A stretch of 12,862 bases of DNA from assembly GCA_023388015.1 (NCBI GenBank), contig JAEWHB010000010.1, positions 1 to 12,862 of the forward strand. Reading direction: 5' to 3'. The translations under genes and the position numbers were made by a program. Of this stretch, positions 1 through 6,477 are shown piece after piece. The stretch is from Bacteroidota bacterium. Its GTDB lineage: Bacteria > Bacteroidota > Bacteroidia > Flavobacteriales > Weeksellaceae. The notes beneath the pieces are model-generated. The model did no database searches, was not told the DNA's origin, and saw only the letters and a list, made by a program, of their open reading frames with translations. Position 1 is the first letter of the stretch, and each line of letters starts with the position of its first letter.

Positions 1-1381
1 TGATAGATTTCCCGATGGCCATGTCATAAACGCCCCAATCCGGATGGAAAAGGATTTCATCATAATGCTTAACCGTACAATTTTTAAATGAAACCAAAAG
101 CACTTTTCCTTTTCGGTTTCTGGCGCCGGTGATGACTTCGCCTTCCACGGTGATTCCGCCTTCAAATTCCAGTTTGGTCATTTCGCCTTCCCTGATTTTA
201 TAAGCTTCTAAATCATAAGGCGACATATTTTCAATGGCGATATTGATATTTTTTAATTTGCCTACCGGCGAACCAAATCCGTGCGAATGATAAACCGTTC
301 CGTGCCCAATCAGTTCCTTTTCATGATAAGAAAGCGCCGTCGGACCTTCGGTTTGGATATAAACCGGATTGTCGTGGCTGTCTGTAATTACGCGTTTGAA
401 CACACCCGAAACCTGAATTCCGGTGTTGTACTCAATCGTTCCCAGATTTTTGGATTCGATTAATTGTTTGATGCCTTCGGTTCCACCGGTGCGAAGTCCC
501 ATTTGAGTTGCAAATTGTTCCAAAACGAAATTCAGATGTGCAAAATCGGGCGTTACAAATAACTGCGGTTGTGGTTGTGTGATATCAAAATTCACATCGG
601 CCGCCGAAATATCATACGGTAGCTTTTTCACTTCGCTTCCCATGCACCATTTACTTTCTCCGATGGACGAAAGCAATCCGGCCCCGTAAATTTTAGGATT
701 TTCAACGGTTCCGATAAGACCGTATTCAACCGTCCACCAATGAAGGTTTCTGATTTTCGCCATTTCCGATAATTCGGTCATGGAATTCTGTAAATCCAAT
801 ACTTTTTGTTCGGCGCGATCTATAACTTTGGGGTCGCTTTCCCGGTCTTCCTTGACGATGGACAAATGACGAATGGCTTCGTACATTTCATGGTCCAGCG
901 AAGAGGAAATCGCCTTACTCCCTATTTCTCCGAAACGTCTGAGGTATTCAGCATATTCGGGATTGGCAATGATGGGCGCATGCCCTGCCGATTCATGGAT
1001 GATATCGGGCGCAGGCGTGTATTCAATGTTTTGAATTTGTCGGATGTCCTGGGCAATTACCAATACATTGTAGGCCTGAAATTCCATGAAAGCCGTTGGT
1101 GGAATGAATCCGTCCACGGCCACGGCTGCCCATCCAATATCTTTTAAAATCCGGTTCATTCCGTACATGCTCGGAATGGTTTCGGTAGAAATTCCTGTTT
1201 TTTGAAGTCCCTCTACATAACTGCCGTGTGCCACTTTTTTTAAATAATCCACATTTTTACGCATCACATACCGCCATACCGCTTGATCAATGGACGTATA
1301 GGATTCGTAATGTTGGTTATTTATGAATTGTCTTAAGTGTTCCGGCAAGCGCCTCAATACTTCATTTTCTTCGTAAGTCAT
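1..1381 (-). CDS. Aromatic amino acid hydroxylase (phenylalanine 4-monooxygenase-like), partial
   Basis: The frame is open from an ATG at 1381 to the left edge, giving 460 residues with no stop, so the C-terminus lies outside the window. The family uses a mononuclear iron and tetrahydrobiopterin to hydroxylate phenylalanine (or tyrosine/tryptophan) with O2. Its iron site is visible: PDIIHESAGHAP at about residues 125-136 supplies His129 and His134, and HWWTVEYGL supplies Glu219, the classic 2-His-1-carboxylate triad. Usual bacterial PhhA enzymes have about 260-300 residues; here another 160 or more follow the catalytic core, as in the long hydroxylases of Bacteroidota. That tail shows no domain I recognise. 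There is no signal peptide, so it is cytoplasmic. Which amino acid it prefers cannot be read from the sequence. It stands apart from the upstream two-component operon, whose terminator lies at 1462-1490. Family confidence is high; substrate is inferred. Confidence 0.93.
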   Translation of the reverse strand, partial: MTYEENEVLRRLPEHLRQFINNQHYESYTSIDQAVWRYVMRKNVDYLKKVAHGSYVEGLQKTGISTETIPSMYGMNRILKDIGWAAVAVDGFIPPTAFMEFQAYNVLVIAQDIRQIQNIEYTPAPDIIHESAGHAPIIANPEYAEYLRRFGEIGSKAISSSLDHEMYEAIRHLSIVKEDRESDPKVIDRAEQKVLDLQNSMTELSEMAKIRNLHWWTVEYGLIGTVENPKIYGAGLLSSIGESKWCMGSEVKKLPYDISAADVNFDITQPQPQLFVTPDFAHLNFVLEQFATQMGLRTGGTEGIKQLIESKNLGTIEYNTGIQVSGVFKRVITDSHDNPVYIQTEGPTALSYHEKELIGHGTVYHSHGFGSPVGKLKNINIAIENMSPYDLEAYKIREGEMTKLEFEGGITVEGEVITGARNRKGKVLLVSFKNCTVKHYDEILFHPDWGVYDMAIGKSI

Positions 1382-1401
1382 TTTTGCGTGTTTTGGATTT
1401 A

Positions 1402-1409
1402 CTAATTTA
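1402..1409 (-). promoter_or_regulatory. Weak candidate -7 element for the aromatic hydroxylase
   Basis: On the minus strand this reads TAAATTAG, which matches five of the six fixed positions of the Bacteroidota TAnnTTTG element. It ends 20 nt before the ATG at 1381. No clear -33 TTTG is present, so this is only a candidate. No Shine-Dalgarno sequence precedes the start; the leader is A-rich. Confidence 0.25.
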
Positions 1410-1461
1410 CGAAATTAATTTCTCTTAAAGAATTTAGCCCGACTAAAATACTACAATAAAA

Positions 1462-1490
1462 AATCCCTTTCCGAAAAACGAAAAGGGATT
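1462..1490 (-). terminator. Intrinsic terminator of the two-component operon
   Basis: A 12-bp stem (1462-1473 with 1479-1490, one mismatch) closes a five-base loop. Read on the minus strand it is followed by a T-rich run (TTTTATTG). It lies 26 bases past the response regulator stop and separates that operon from the hydroxylase gene downstream. Confidence 0.8.
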
Positions 1491-1515
1491 CAAAACGATC
1501 AATTTTTAGTGAAAA

Positions 1516-2211
1516 TTATTCAGATATCAGCAACCTAAACCCTTCTCCATGAATATTGACAATTTCCACGTTGGGATCGTCTTTTAAATATTTTCTCAGT
1601 TTGGCAATGTAAACGTCCATACTTCTGGACGTAAAGTAGTTATCATCGTGCCAGATTCTAGTTAATGCAACTTCTCTCGGCATCAGATCATTGCGGTAAA
1701 CCGCTAATAATCTCAACAATTCACTTTCTTTTGGAGAAAGTTTATGAGATGTACTTCCAATCTGCAATTGGCGAAGTTTGGCATTGAAATGAAACTTTCC
1801 GATTTTGAATTCGTCTTGTTCAAATTTCTCTTCATCGGCCGAATGTCTTTGCAGTACGGCTCTGATTTTGTGAAGCAAGATTTCAGAATCAAAAGGTTTT
1901 GTGATATAATCATCCGCCCCTATTTTGTATCCGTTCAATACATCTTCCCGCATATTTTTGGCGGTAAGGAAAATAATAGGTTGCTCGCTTTTGAGTTCCT
2001 TGATCTCTTTCCCCAATGTAAATCCGTCTTTTTTGGGCATCATCACGTCGAGGATACACAAATCATATTCGCCGGATTTATATTTTGACAAACCATCTTC
2101 TCCATCCACCGCATGGGTTACATCAAAATCATTTATAGCAAGATAATCTTTCAAAACAGCTCCGAAACTCGGATCGTCTTCAACTAAAAGTAGTTTTTGC
2201 TTATCGTTCAT
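1516..2211 (-). CDS. OmpR-family response regulator (RprY-like)
   Basis: This 231-residue cytoplasmic transcription factor has a receiver domain (about 5-120) and a C-terminal OmpR/PhoB winged-helix domain (about 132-229). The receiver has the acidic pair in VEDDP (Asp12, Asp13), the phospho-acceptor Asp55 in CILDVMMPKKDGF, Thr83 in FLTAK and Lys105 in ITKPF, so it should be phosphorylatable. The winged helix carries LSPKESELLRLL and the recognition-helix segment SRSMDVYIAKLRKYL. It is the second gene of an operon, 8 bases after the sensor kinase, its presumed partner. The receiver resembles RprY of Bacteroides, a recognition from memory and not a search. Its targets cannot be inferred. It ends just before the terminator at 1462-1490. 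Confidence 0.95.
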   Translation of the reverse strand: MNDKQKLLLVEDDPSFGAVLKDYLAINDFDVTHAVDGEDGLSKYKSGEYDLCILDVMMPKKDGFTLGKEIKELKSEQPIIFLTAKNMREDVLNGYKIGADDYITKPFDSEILLHKIRAVLQRHSADEEKFEQDEFKIGKFHFNAKLRQLQIGSTSHKLSPKESELLRLLAVYRNDLMPREVALTRIWHDDNYFTSRSMDVYIAKLRKYLKDDPNVEIVNIHGEGFRLLISE

Positions 2212-2219
2212 GTTCTCAA

Positions 2220-3767
2220 TTATTTAAGTGGCAGTTTGATATAAAAAGCACTTCCTTTACCGGTCTCGCTTTCTGCATACACCTGCCCTTTGTGTAATTC
2301 AATTATTTTTCTAACATATGCCAGTCCCAATCCGTGTCCCTTTACATTGTGCACATTGCCGGTTTCTTCCCGGTAAAACTGGTCAAATATTTTTTTCAAA
2401 ACCGTTTTGGACATTCCTATTCCCTCGTCACGTACTTCAATTATTATGTTTCCTTCTTCGTTGTACGTTTTGACAAAAATCTGTGGATTTTCTTTGGAAT
2501 ACTTTCGAGCATTGTCCAAAATATTGTTGATCGTGTTTTCAAGATGAAAGGCATCGCCTTCCACCAATGAGCGACTCGCTTGGTATTCTTCAAAAATAGT
2601 GCCATTCAAATTATCCACGATAAAACGCATGGTTGACACGCTTTTCCGAACTAAATCGTTGATATTCACTTCCTGAAGATTTATATCAACCTGATTTCGC
2701 TCCAACTTTGCCATCCGCAACACCATTTCCACTTGGGCATTCATTCTTTTATTTTCCTGCTTGATCAAATCTGCATAGTAGCGAATCCGGTCGTGGTCTG
2801 ATATGATTTTATCATTTTTCAAAGCATCAGACGCAATATTAATTGTCGCAAGAGGCGTTTTGAATTCGTGCGTCATATTATTGATGAAATCTGTTTTGAT
2901 TTCAGAAATTTTTCTTTGCAGCTGCATATAATAAATCGCCAATGAAAAAACCGAAATGATGATAATCGTAAAAATAATCGTCAGCATCACAATGGGAATA
3001 ATCGGCCCGAGAATTGACAATTGTTTGTCCGGGAAATAAGTTGTAAGCAGGTATTGCGGTTTGTCGTGGTTATCATAAAAAACCGGAATCGTATATTCAC
3101 GGTCATTAATATCAAATTCAGAAGTCGCTACTTCCGTTGCAGTGGAATCGGCTTTTATTACACCTAATTGCGGATGTGACTGCACGCCTCGCTGGCGTAA
3201 TTGTTTGGTGAAAATCGAATCGAGAATTTTTATATCAAGCCTTTGAGCTAATGGTCGGTTTCCCGCATCCAGTCTTGCAAGCCTTTCGATTGTGTAAGTC
3301 GAATTCTTGAAATTTTCTTCGGTATCCAGACTTAGATTCTGAATCATATTTGCTCCCGAATCTTTGGGAATACGGACAACTTTTTCCTGCGAATATAAAT
3401 TGGCACTGATCAGGCTGTCATTGTATTCTTCGGACAAAGGCACTACAGAACGTTCCAGAATATAACGTGTCAAAGTGATATAAGTCGTTCCGGCTGAATC
3501 CTGAATAAGCTGTGAAGACATCACCTGCGGTTTGTCGGTCGAAGCCTTCAGATCATTATGAACAGTTTCAAATCTTTTATAGTATTGCGAAAGCTCTTGT
3601 TTATTGACCTCTTCCACAGTAGCATTCAGCGCCTGGTAAACACGTCCGTTAAATTCATCTGTATGCGAAACAAAAACTTTTTGCGTCCAGTAAAACTGAA
3701 TGATGATGAGTCCGATGAGGGCAACGCTCATCAGTATAATTAAAATTTTATTGAATCCTTTTTTCAT
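2220..3767 (-). CDS. Membrane sensor histidine kinase (RprX-like)
   Basis: This 515-residue inner-membrane kinase should phosphorylate the regulator encoded 8 bases downstream. A first membrane segment (about 7-26) leads to a sensor region of some 225 residues (about 27-252) that I do not recognise, then a second membrane segment (about 253-280). The catalytic part is complete: the H-box NMTHEFKTPLA with phospho-acceptor His300, the N-box NNILDNARKY (Asn415, Asn419), the G1 box DEGIGM (447-452) and the G2 box GHGLGLAYV (477-485). Only about 20 residues separate the second membrane helix from the H-box, so no HAMP linker fits there. The Glu after His300 is the usual kinase/phosphatase residue. 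An exact TAnnTTTG promoter element lies just upstream (3781-3788), so the operon probably starts here and does not read through from coaE. The signal sensed is unknown. Confidence 0.95.
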   Translation of the reverse strand: MKKGFNKILIILMSVALIGLIIIQFYWTQKVFVSHTDEFNGRVYQALNATVEEVNKQELSQYYKRFETVHNDLKASTDKPQVMSSQLIQDSAGTTYITLTRYILERSVVPLSEEYNDSLISANLYSQEKVVRIPKDSGANMIQNLSLDTEENFKNSTYTIERLARLDAGNRPLAQRLDIKILDSIFTKQLRQRGVQSHPQLGVIKADSTATEVATSEFDINDREYTIPVFYDNHDKPQYLLTTYFPDKQLSILGPIIPIVMLTIIFTIIIISVFSLAIYYMQLQRKISEIKTDFINNMTHEFKTPLATINIASDALKNDKIISDHDRIRYYADLIKQENKRMNAQVEMVLRMAKLERNQVDINLQEVNINDLVRKSVSTMRFIVDNLNGTIFEEYQASRSLVEGDAFHLENTINNILDNARKYSKENPQIFVKTYNEEGNIIIEVRDEGIGMSKTVLKKIFDQFYREETGNVHNVKGHGLGLAYVRKIIELHKGQVYAESETGKGSAFYIKLPLK

Positions 3768-3780
3768 AGATTTCTTAGTA

Positions 3781-3788
3781 CAAACATA
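3781..3788 (-). promoter_or_regulatory. Promoter -7 element for the sensor kinase operon
   Basis: The minus strand reads TATGTTTG, an exact match to the Bacteroidota TAnnTTTG element. It ends 13 nt before the kinase ATG (3767), which predicts a leader of only about 7-9 nt. About 17 nt upstream is a T-run (TTTT) in place of the ideal -33 TTTG. It sits between the coaE stop and the kinase start, so the two-component genes can be transcribed independently. Confidence 0.6.
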
Positions 3789-3826
3789 GCATTTAGGAAT
3801 TTGTTAAAATCAGCTTTAACATTGAA

Positions 3827-4423
3827 TTAACTTGATTGAAATTGCTTTAACAATTTCTTATAAACTTGGTTAAATTCTTTCTTCAAATCATTCAAATCTG
3901 AATTATTATAAATTATATAATCCGACAATTCAATCCGATGTTCATCTTTCCATTGGTTATTCATTCGCTTACGAATTTCTTCAGAATCTGAACCGTCACG
4001 TCCCGCGACACGCTGAATTCGGATTTCTTCGTCGGCAACTACGGAAATAATGCTGTCACAGTCTTTGTAGGAACCGCTTTCAAACAAGATAGCCGCTTCT
4101 TTTACCACAAAGGAAGTAGTCTGATTTTTAACCCAATTGTCAAAATGCCGAAAAACTGCCGGATGAACAATCTCGTTTAATTTTTCCAATAATTCTTTGT
4201 CATTAAACACTTTAGAAGCCACAAATTTTGAATTATACGTTCCACCTTGATAGGTTTCGTCCCCAAACAACCCTGTTAAACTTTTCACGATTTGTGGATC
4301 TTCGTTGATCAAATTTTTGGCTTCATTGTCGGAATTATATACAGGAATTCCCTTTTCAAGGAACCATTTACCAATCGTGGTTTTTCCTGAACCGATTCCG
4401 CCTGTAAGTCCGACTATTTTCAT
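3827..4423 (-). CDS. coaE: Dephospho-CoA kinase
   Basis: CoaE carries out the last step of coenzyme A synthesis in the cytoplasm: ATP-dependent phosphorylation of the 3'-hydroxyl of dephospho-CoA. The product is 198 residues, the usual length of the family. It opens with IVGLTGGIGSGKTTIGKWF, a Walker A P-loop at residues 8-15 with Lys14, followed by YNSDNEAK near residue 30 where the family carries an acidic substrate-binding motif. Other family-like segments are EIVHPAVFRHF and KEAAILFESG. The yajC terminator lies upstream, so coaE forms its own unit; a weak TAATTTTA element at 4457-4464 (minus strand) is a possible promoter. No convincing terminator lies between coaE and the kinase 59 bases further on, so some read-through is possible. 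Confidence 0.96.
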   Translation of the reverse strand: MKIVGLTGGIGSGKTTIGKWFLEKGIPVYNSDNEAKNLINEDPQIVKSLTGLFGDETYQGGTYNSKFVASKVFNDKELLEKLNEIVHPAVFRHFDNWVKNQTTSFVVKEAAILFESGSYKDCDSIISVVADEEIRIQRVAGRDGSDSEEIRKRMNNQWKDEHRIELSDYIIYNNSDLNDLKKEFNQVYKKLLKQFQSS

Positions 4424-4482
4424 ATTAATCTAAGATCGATTATTAATTTGAAATGTTAAAATTATTCATTTTAATCCAAAAA

Positions 4483-4508
4483 AAAGCCGAAGTCAAGACT
4501 CCGGCTTT
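4483..4508 (-). terminator. Strong intrinsic terminator after yajC
   Basis: A 12-bp stem (4483-4494 with 4497-4508), all Watson-Crick on the minus strand except one G-U wobble, is GC-rich in the middle and followed on that strand by eight T residues (4485 down to 4478). It ends the nusB-DUF1573-yajC operon 16 bases past the yajC stop. Read in the + direction the wobble becomes an A-C mismatch, so it is built for the minus strand. Confidence 0.88.
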
Positions 4509-4524
4509 AAAATATTGATTTTAT

Positions 4525-4860
4525 TTAATCTTTTTTCTCGGCTCCGGCAGAATAACGCGCTGAACTCATTTCTTTTGAAATTGCCGCCCGTTCAAATTTG
4601 ATTTTCCCTGCTCCTGTTTCCAAGACTACCGTTTCGTTGGTCAACTCAAAAACTTTCCCGTGAATTCCTGAAGAAGTTACCACCCAGTCACCACGTTTCA
4701 ATTCTTCTTGGTACTTTTTTTCCTGTTTTTGCTTGCGCATATTGGGACGAATCATCAAAAAATACATGATGATGAACATTCCTCCAAAAAGCATCAAAGT
4801 TGACCATCCTCCCCCGGCTCCAGGATCTGCCTGTAATAATATATATGCTAAATTATTCAT
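4525..4860 (-). CDS. yajC: Preprotein translocase accessory subunit YajC
   Basis: YajC is a small inner-membrane protein that associates with SecDF and the SecYEG translocon. The 111-residue product has one membrane helix (about 19-38) ending in the family hallmark YFLMIRPN (most relatives have RPQ). Next comes a lysine-rich juxtamembrane stretch (RKQKQEKKYQEELKRGD) and a small beta-rich cytoplasmic domain with the conserved GDWVVTSSGIHGKV and a KIKFERAAI segment. The N-terminal part before the helix is Gly-rich (PGAGGGW). It lies 9 bases after the DUF1573 lipoprotein gene and is the last gene of that operon. secDF is not in the window. Confidence 0.95.
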   Translation of the reverse strand: MNNLAYILLQADPGAGGGWSTLMLFGGMFIIMYFLMIRPNMRKQKQEKKYQEELKRGDWVVTSSGIHGKVFELTNETVVLETGAGKIKFERAAISKEMSSARYSAGAEKKD

Positions 4861-4869
4861 TCTTTATAA

Positions 4870-5358
4870 TTAATTTCCTGACAATGGATTTACAGCGTTA
4901 TTATTTGCAGCGTTGTTGGGAAGTGTTGCCATGAAAGTTACCATTTCTTTTCCTTTTACCGTATTGGTTGTCAAAGTAACAGTTTTCTGCTGTCTTCCGG
5001 CCTGAGTTCCTGCATCATAAGTAATTTTCATAGAATCTGTCACGCCCGGTGCGATAGGTGTTTTTGGAAATTCCGGAACGGTACATCCGCATGAACCTTT
5101 TGCATCTTTGATGATAAGTGGTGATTTACCTGTATTTGTAAATTTGAAATAGTGATCCACTTTTGCACCGGTAGGAAGATTTCCGAAATCATATGATTCT
5201 GACTCAAAAGTCAAAACTGCAGCGTTTGCCGGATCTACCACTGCTTCTGCTTGTTGTTGCTTTTCAGCATCGGTAAAAAGGTTAGACGCTTTTTCCTTTT
5301 CGCAGGAAACCAAAGTAAAAACTGCCAAAATACCGGCAGCAAAAATTGTATTCTTCAT
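4870..5358 (-). CDS. DUF1573-domain lipoprotein
   Basis: This 162-residue protein has a lipoprotein signal peptide: a hydrophobic segment (about 5-17) and lipobox LVSC with Cys19 as the lipidated residue. A DUF1573 domain (about 50-145) follows, a beta-sandwich-like fold common in Bacteroidota; its signatures here are YDFGNLPTGAKVDHYFKF, KGSCGCTVPEFP (Cys90, Cys92) and PIAPG. Its biochemical role is not established. After Cys19 the residues are EKEK, which lacks the paired acidic residues of the known flavobacterial surface-export signal, so a periplasm-facing location is the simpler guess. The last 15 residues are Asn/Ala-rich. It follows nusB after 90 bases that hold weak TAnnTTTG-like sites (such as TACTTTTA on the minus strand), so an internal promoter is possible, and precedes yajC by 9 bases. 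Confidence 0.9.
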   Translation of the reverse strand: MKNTIFAAGILAVFTLVSCEKEKASNLFTDAEKQQQAEAVVDPANAAVLTFESESYDFGNLPTGAKVDHYFKFTNTGKSPLIIKDAKGSCGCTVPEFPKTPIAPGVTDSMKITYDAGTQAGRQQKTVTLTTNTVKGKEMVTFMATLPNNAANNNAVNPLSGN

Positions 5359-5448
5359 CTTTTGCTATTTTTTATTGTTTTGATTTAAAGCCCATAAAAT
5401 TACTAAAAGTATTTGATTTACGACCTTAAATTAATCTTAAATTATGGA

Positions 5449-6363
5449 TTAAATGCCTTTTAATTCTTTTAAAGAACGATCTAGAATTCCGTTTACAAAA
5501 ACTTTACTTTTCTCGGTTGAGAATATTTTGGATAAGTCAATGTATTCGTTCAACGTAACTTTTGGTGGAATATTGGGAAAATAATGAAATTCAGTCAACG
5601 CCATTTGCATCAAAACCAAGTCCACCGTTGCAATCCGGTCCAATTCCCAATTGGTGGCCTTTTCTTCAATCATTTTGCGTGTATCTTCACTGTACCGAAT
5701 TGTCTTACGGAACAAATCAACGATGAATTCACGGTCTTCGTCATCTTTGTAAACTTTGAACAATTTAATTTTTCCGGTACTTTTGGGAACGAATGATTTC
5801 AAAGTGGTCATCACCATGGAATTCCCGATGTGCAAATCGTCGGCCCAATGTAAATTCCTCTCCTCCAACCAGTCATGAAGGTTTTCATTTGGTGCGATGA
5901 TTTTTTCATAGACATCCATTATAAATGCTTTATCAGCATCAAATGAATTTCTATCGCTTTTCATATATTCCGAATATCCTTCGCTGGCAATAATTTCTTT
6001 GAAAATAGAATTCGGATAAGTATCCAATAAATCCCAAGAAAGTTGTTTATTTTTGGAAGTATAAGTATTTAGCTCTTCGTTTTCATCCAGAATTCTGAAC
6101 ATCGGATTATCCACAAACTTCAGATTGGGATTCAAATCCTGTGCAGTGGGAAAATTTTTGTTTTTGGCGAGTTCGATTTTATTTTCTGCAATCGTTTTCT
6201 GAAAGTTCAGAAGATTCAACAAATAAATGTACAAATCATAAATCTCATCAACTCCTTTCAACATATTCTTCTCAATTGTCCTTTGATCGGAATCTTCTCC
6301 CGCCATCTTCCAGGCATAAACGGCCTGCATAGCTTTCTCACGAAGTTGTCTTCTTCCCAGCAT
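5449..6363 (-). CDS. nusB: Transcription antitermination factor NusB, long form
   Basis: NusB binds boxA RNA with NusE (ribosomal protein S10) to keep RNA polymerase processive on rRNA operons. The start MLGRRQLREKAMQAVYAW is the N-terminal helix of the family. The C-terminal part has WELDRIATVDLVLMQMALTEF (239-259) and NEYIDLSKIFSTEKSKVFVNGILD (272-295), the conserved all-helical NusB core. The product is 304 residues, about twice the roughly 140 of E. coli NusB. The extra length is a charged central insertion (about 55-220) with no motif I recognise; similar long forms occur in Bacteroidota. It is the first gene of a minus-strand operon and is preceded by a TACCTTTG promoter element at 6446-6453, giving a leader of about 75 nt, the longest predicted in the window. 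Confidence 0.93.
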   Translation of the reverse strand: MLGRRQLREKAMQAVYAWKMAGEDSDQRTIEKNMLKGVDEIYDLYIYLLNLLNFQKTIAENKIELAKNKNFPTAQDLNPNLKFVDNPMFRILDENEELNTYTSKNKQLSWDLLDTYPNSIFKEIIASEGYSEYMKSDRNSFDADKAFIMDVYEKIIAPNENLHDWLEERNLHWADDLHIGNSMVMTTLKSFVPKSTGKIKLFKVYKDDEDREFIVDLFRKTIRYSEDTRKMIEEKATNWELDRIATVDLVLMQMALTEFHYFPNIPPKVTLNEYIDLSKIFSTEKSKVFVNGILDRSLKELKGI

Positions 6364-6445
6364 ATTTTGTTCTCTTAATTTTTCAATGCAAAACTTTCGC
6401 TGAATTTGTGATATTTCAATTGCGTTAATTCTGCTTTAGCGACCG

Positions 6446-6453
6446 CAAAGGTA
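6446..6453 (-). promoter_or_regulatory. Promoter -7 element of the nusB operon
   Basis: The minus strand reads TACCTTTG, an exact TAnnTTTG match. The start of transcription would fall near 6440, about 75 nt before the nusB ATG at 6363. No TTTG was found at the -33 spacing; that position falls within the exporter's own promoter. Confidence 0.5.
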
Positions 6454-6465
6454 ATCAAAAAGACG

Positions 6466-6473
6466 TAACTTTG
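6466..6473 (+). promoter_or_regulatory. Promoter -7 element of the ABC exporter gene
   Basis: This is TAACTTTG, an exact TAnnTTTG match. It ends four bases before the GTG start at 6478, so transcription should begin at or within a few bases of the start codon. No good -33 TTTG is seen at the expected distance. Confidence 0.5.
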
Positions 6474-6477
6474 CGCA

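Larger units (their letters stand above)
6444..6475. repeat. Inverted repeat formed by two divergent promoters
   Basis: Arms CGCAAAGGTA (6444-6453) and TAACTTTGCG (6466-6475) are complementary at 9 of 10 positions, around a 12-base spacer. Each arm is the TAnCTTTGCG core of one of the two divergent promoters. The symmetry may simply be two copies of a promoter core, or it may be an operator; the sequence alone does not decide. Confidence 0.7.

Noticed and set aside
806..1147. A 113-codon open frame on the + strand within the aromatic hydroxylase gene.
   Set aside because: It is the antisense shadow of a gene with clear catalytic motifs; its translation resembles no family and it has no promoter or start context.
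3803..3820. A 6-bp inverted repeat (GTTAAA/TTTAAC) between coaE and the sensor kinase gene.
   Set aside because: AT-rich, short and not followed by a T-run; probably chance in AT-rich DNA.
5359..5448. Possible promoter between nusB and the DUF1573 gene (TACTTTTA and TAATTTTA on the minus strand).
   Set aside because: Only partial matches to TAnnTTTG in very AT-rich sequence and no -33 box; mentioned in the gene entry but not listed as a feature.
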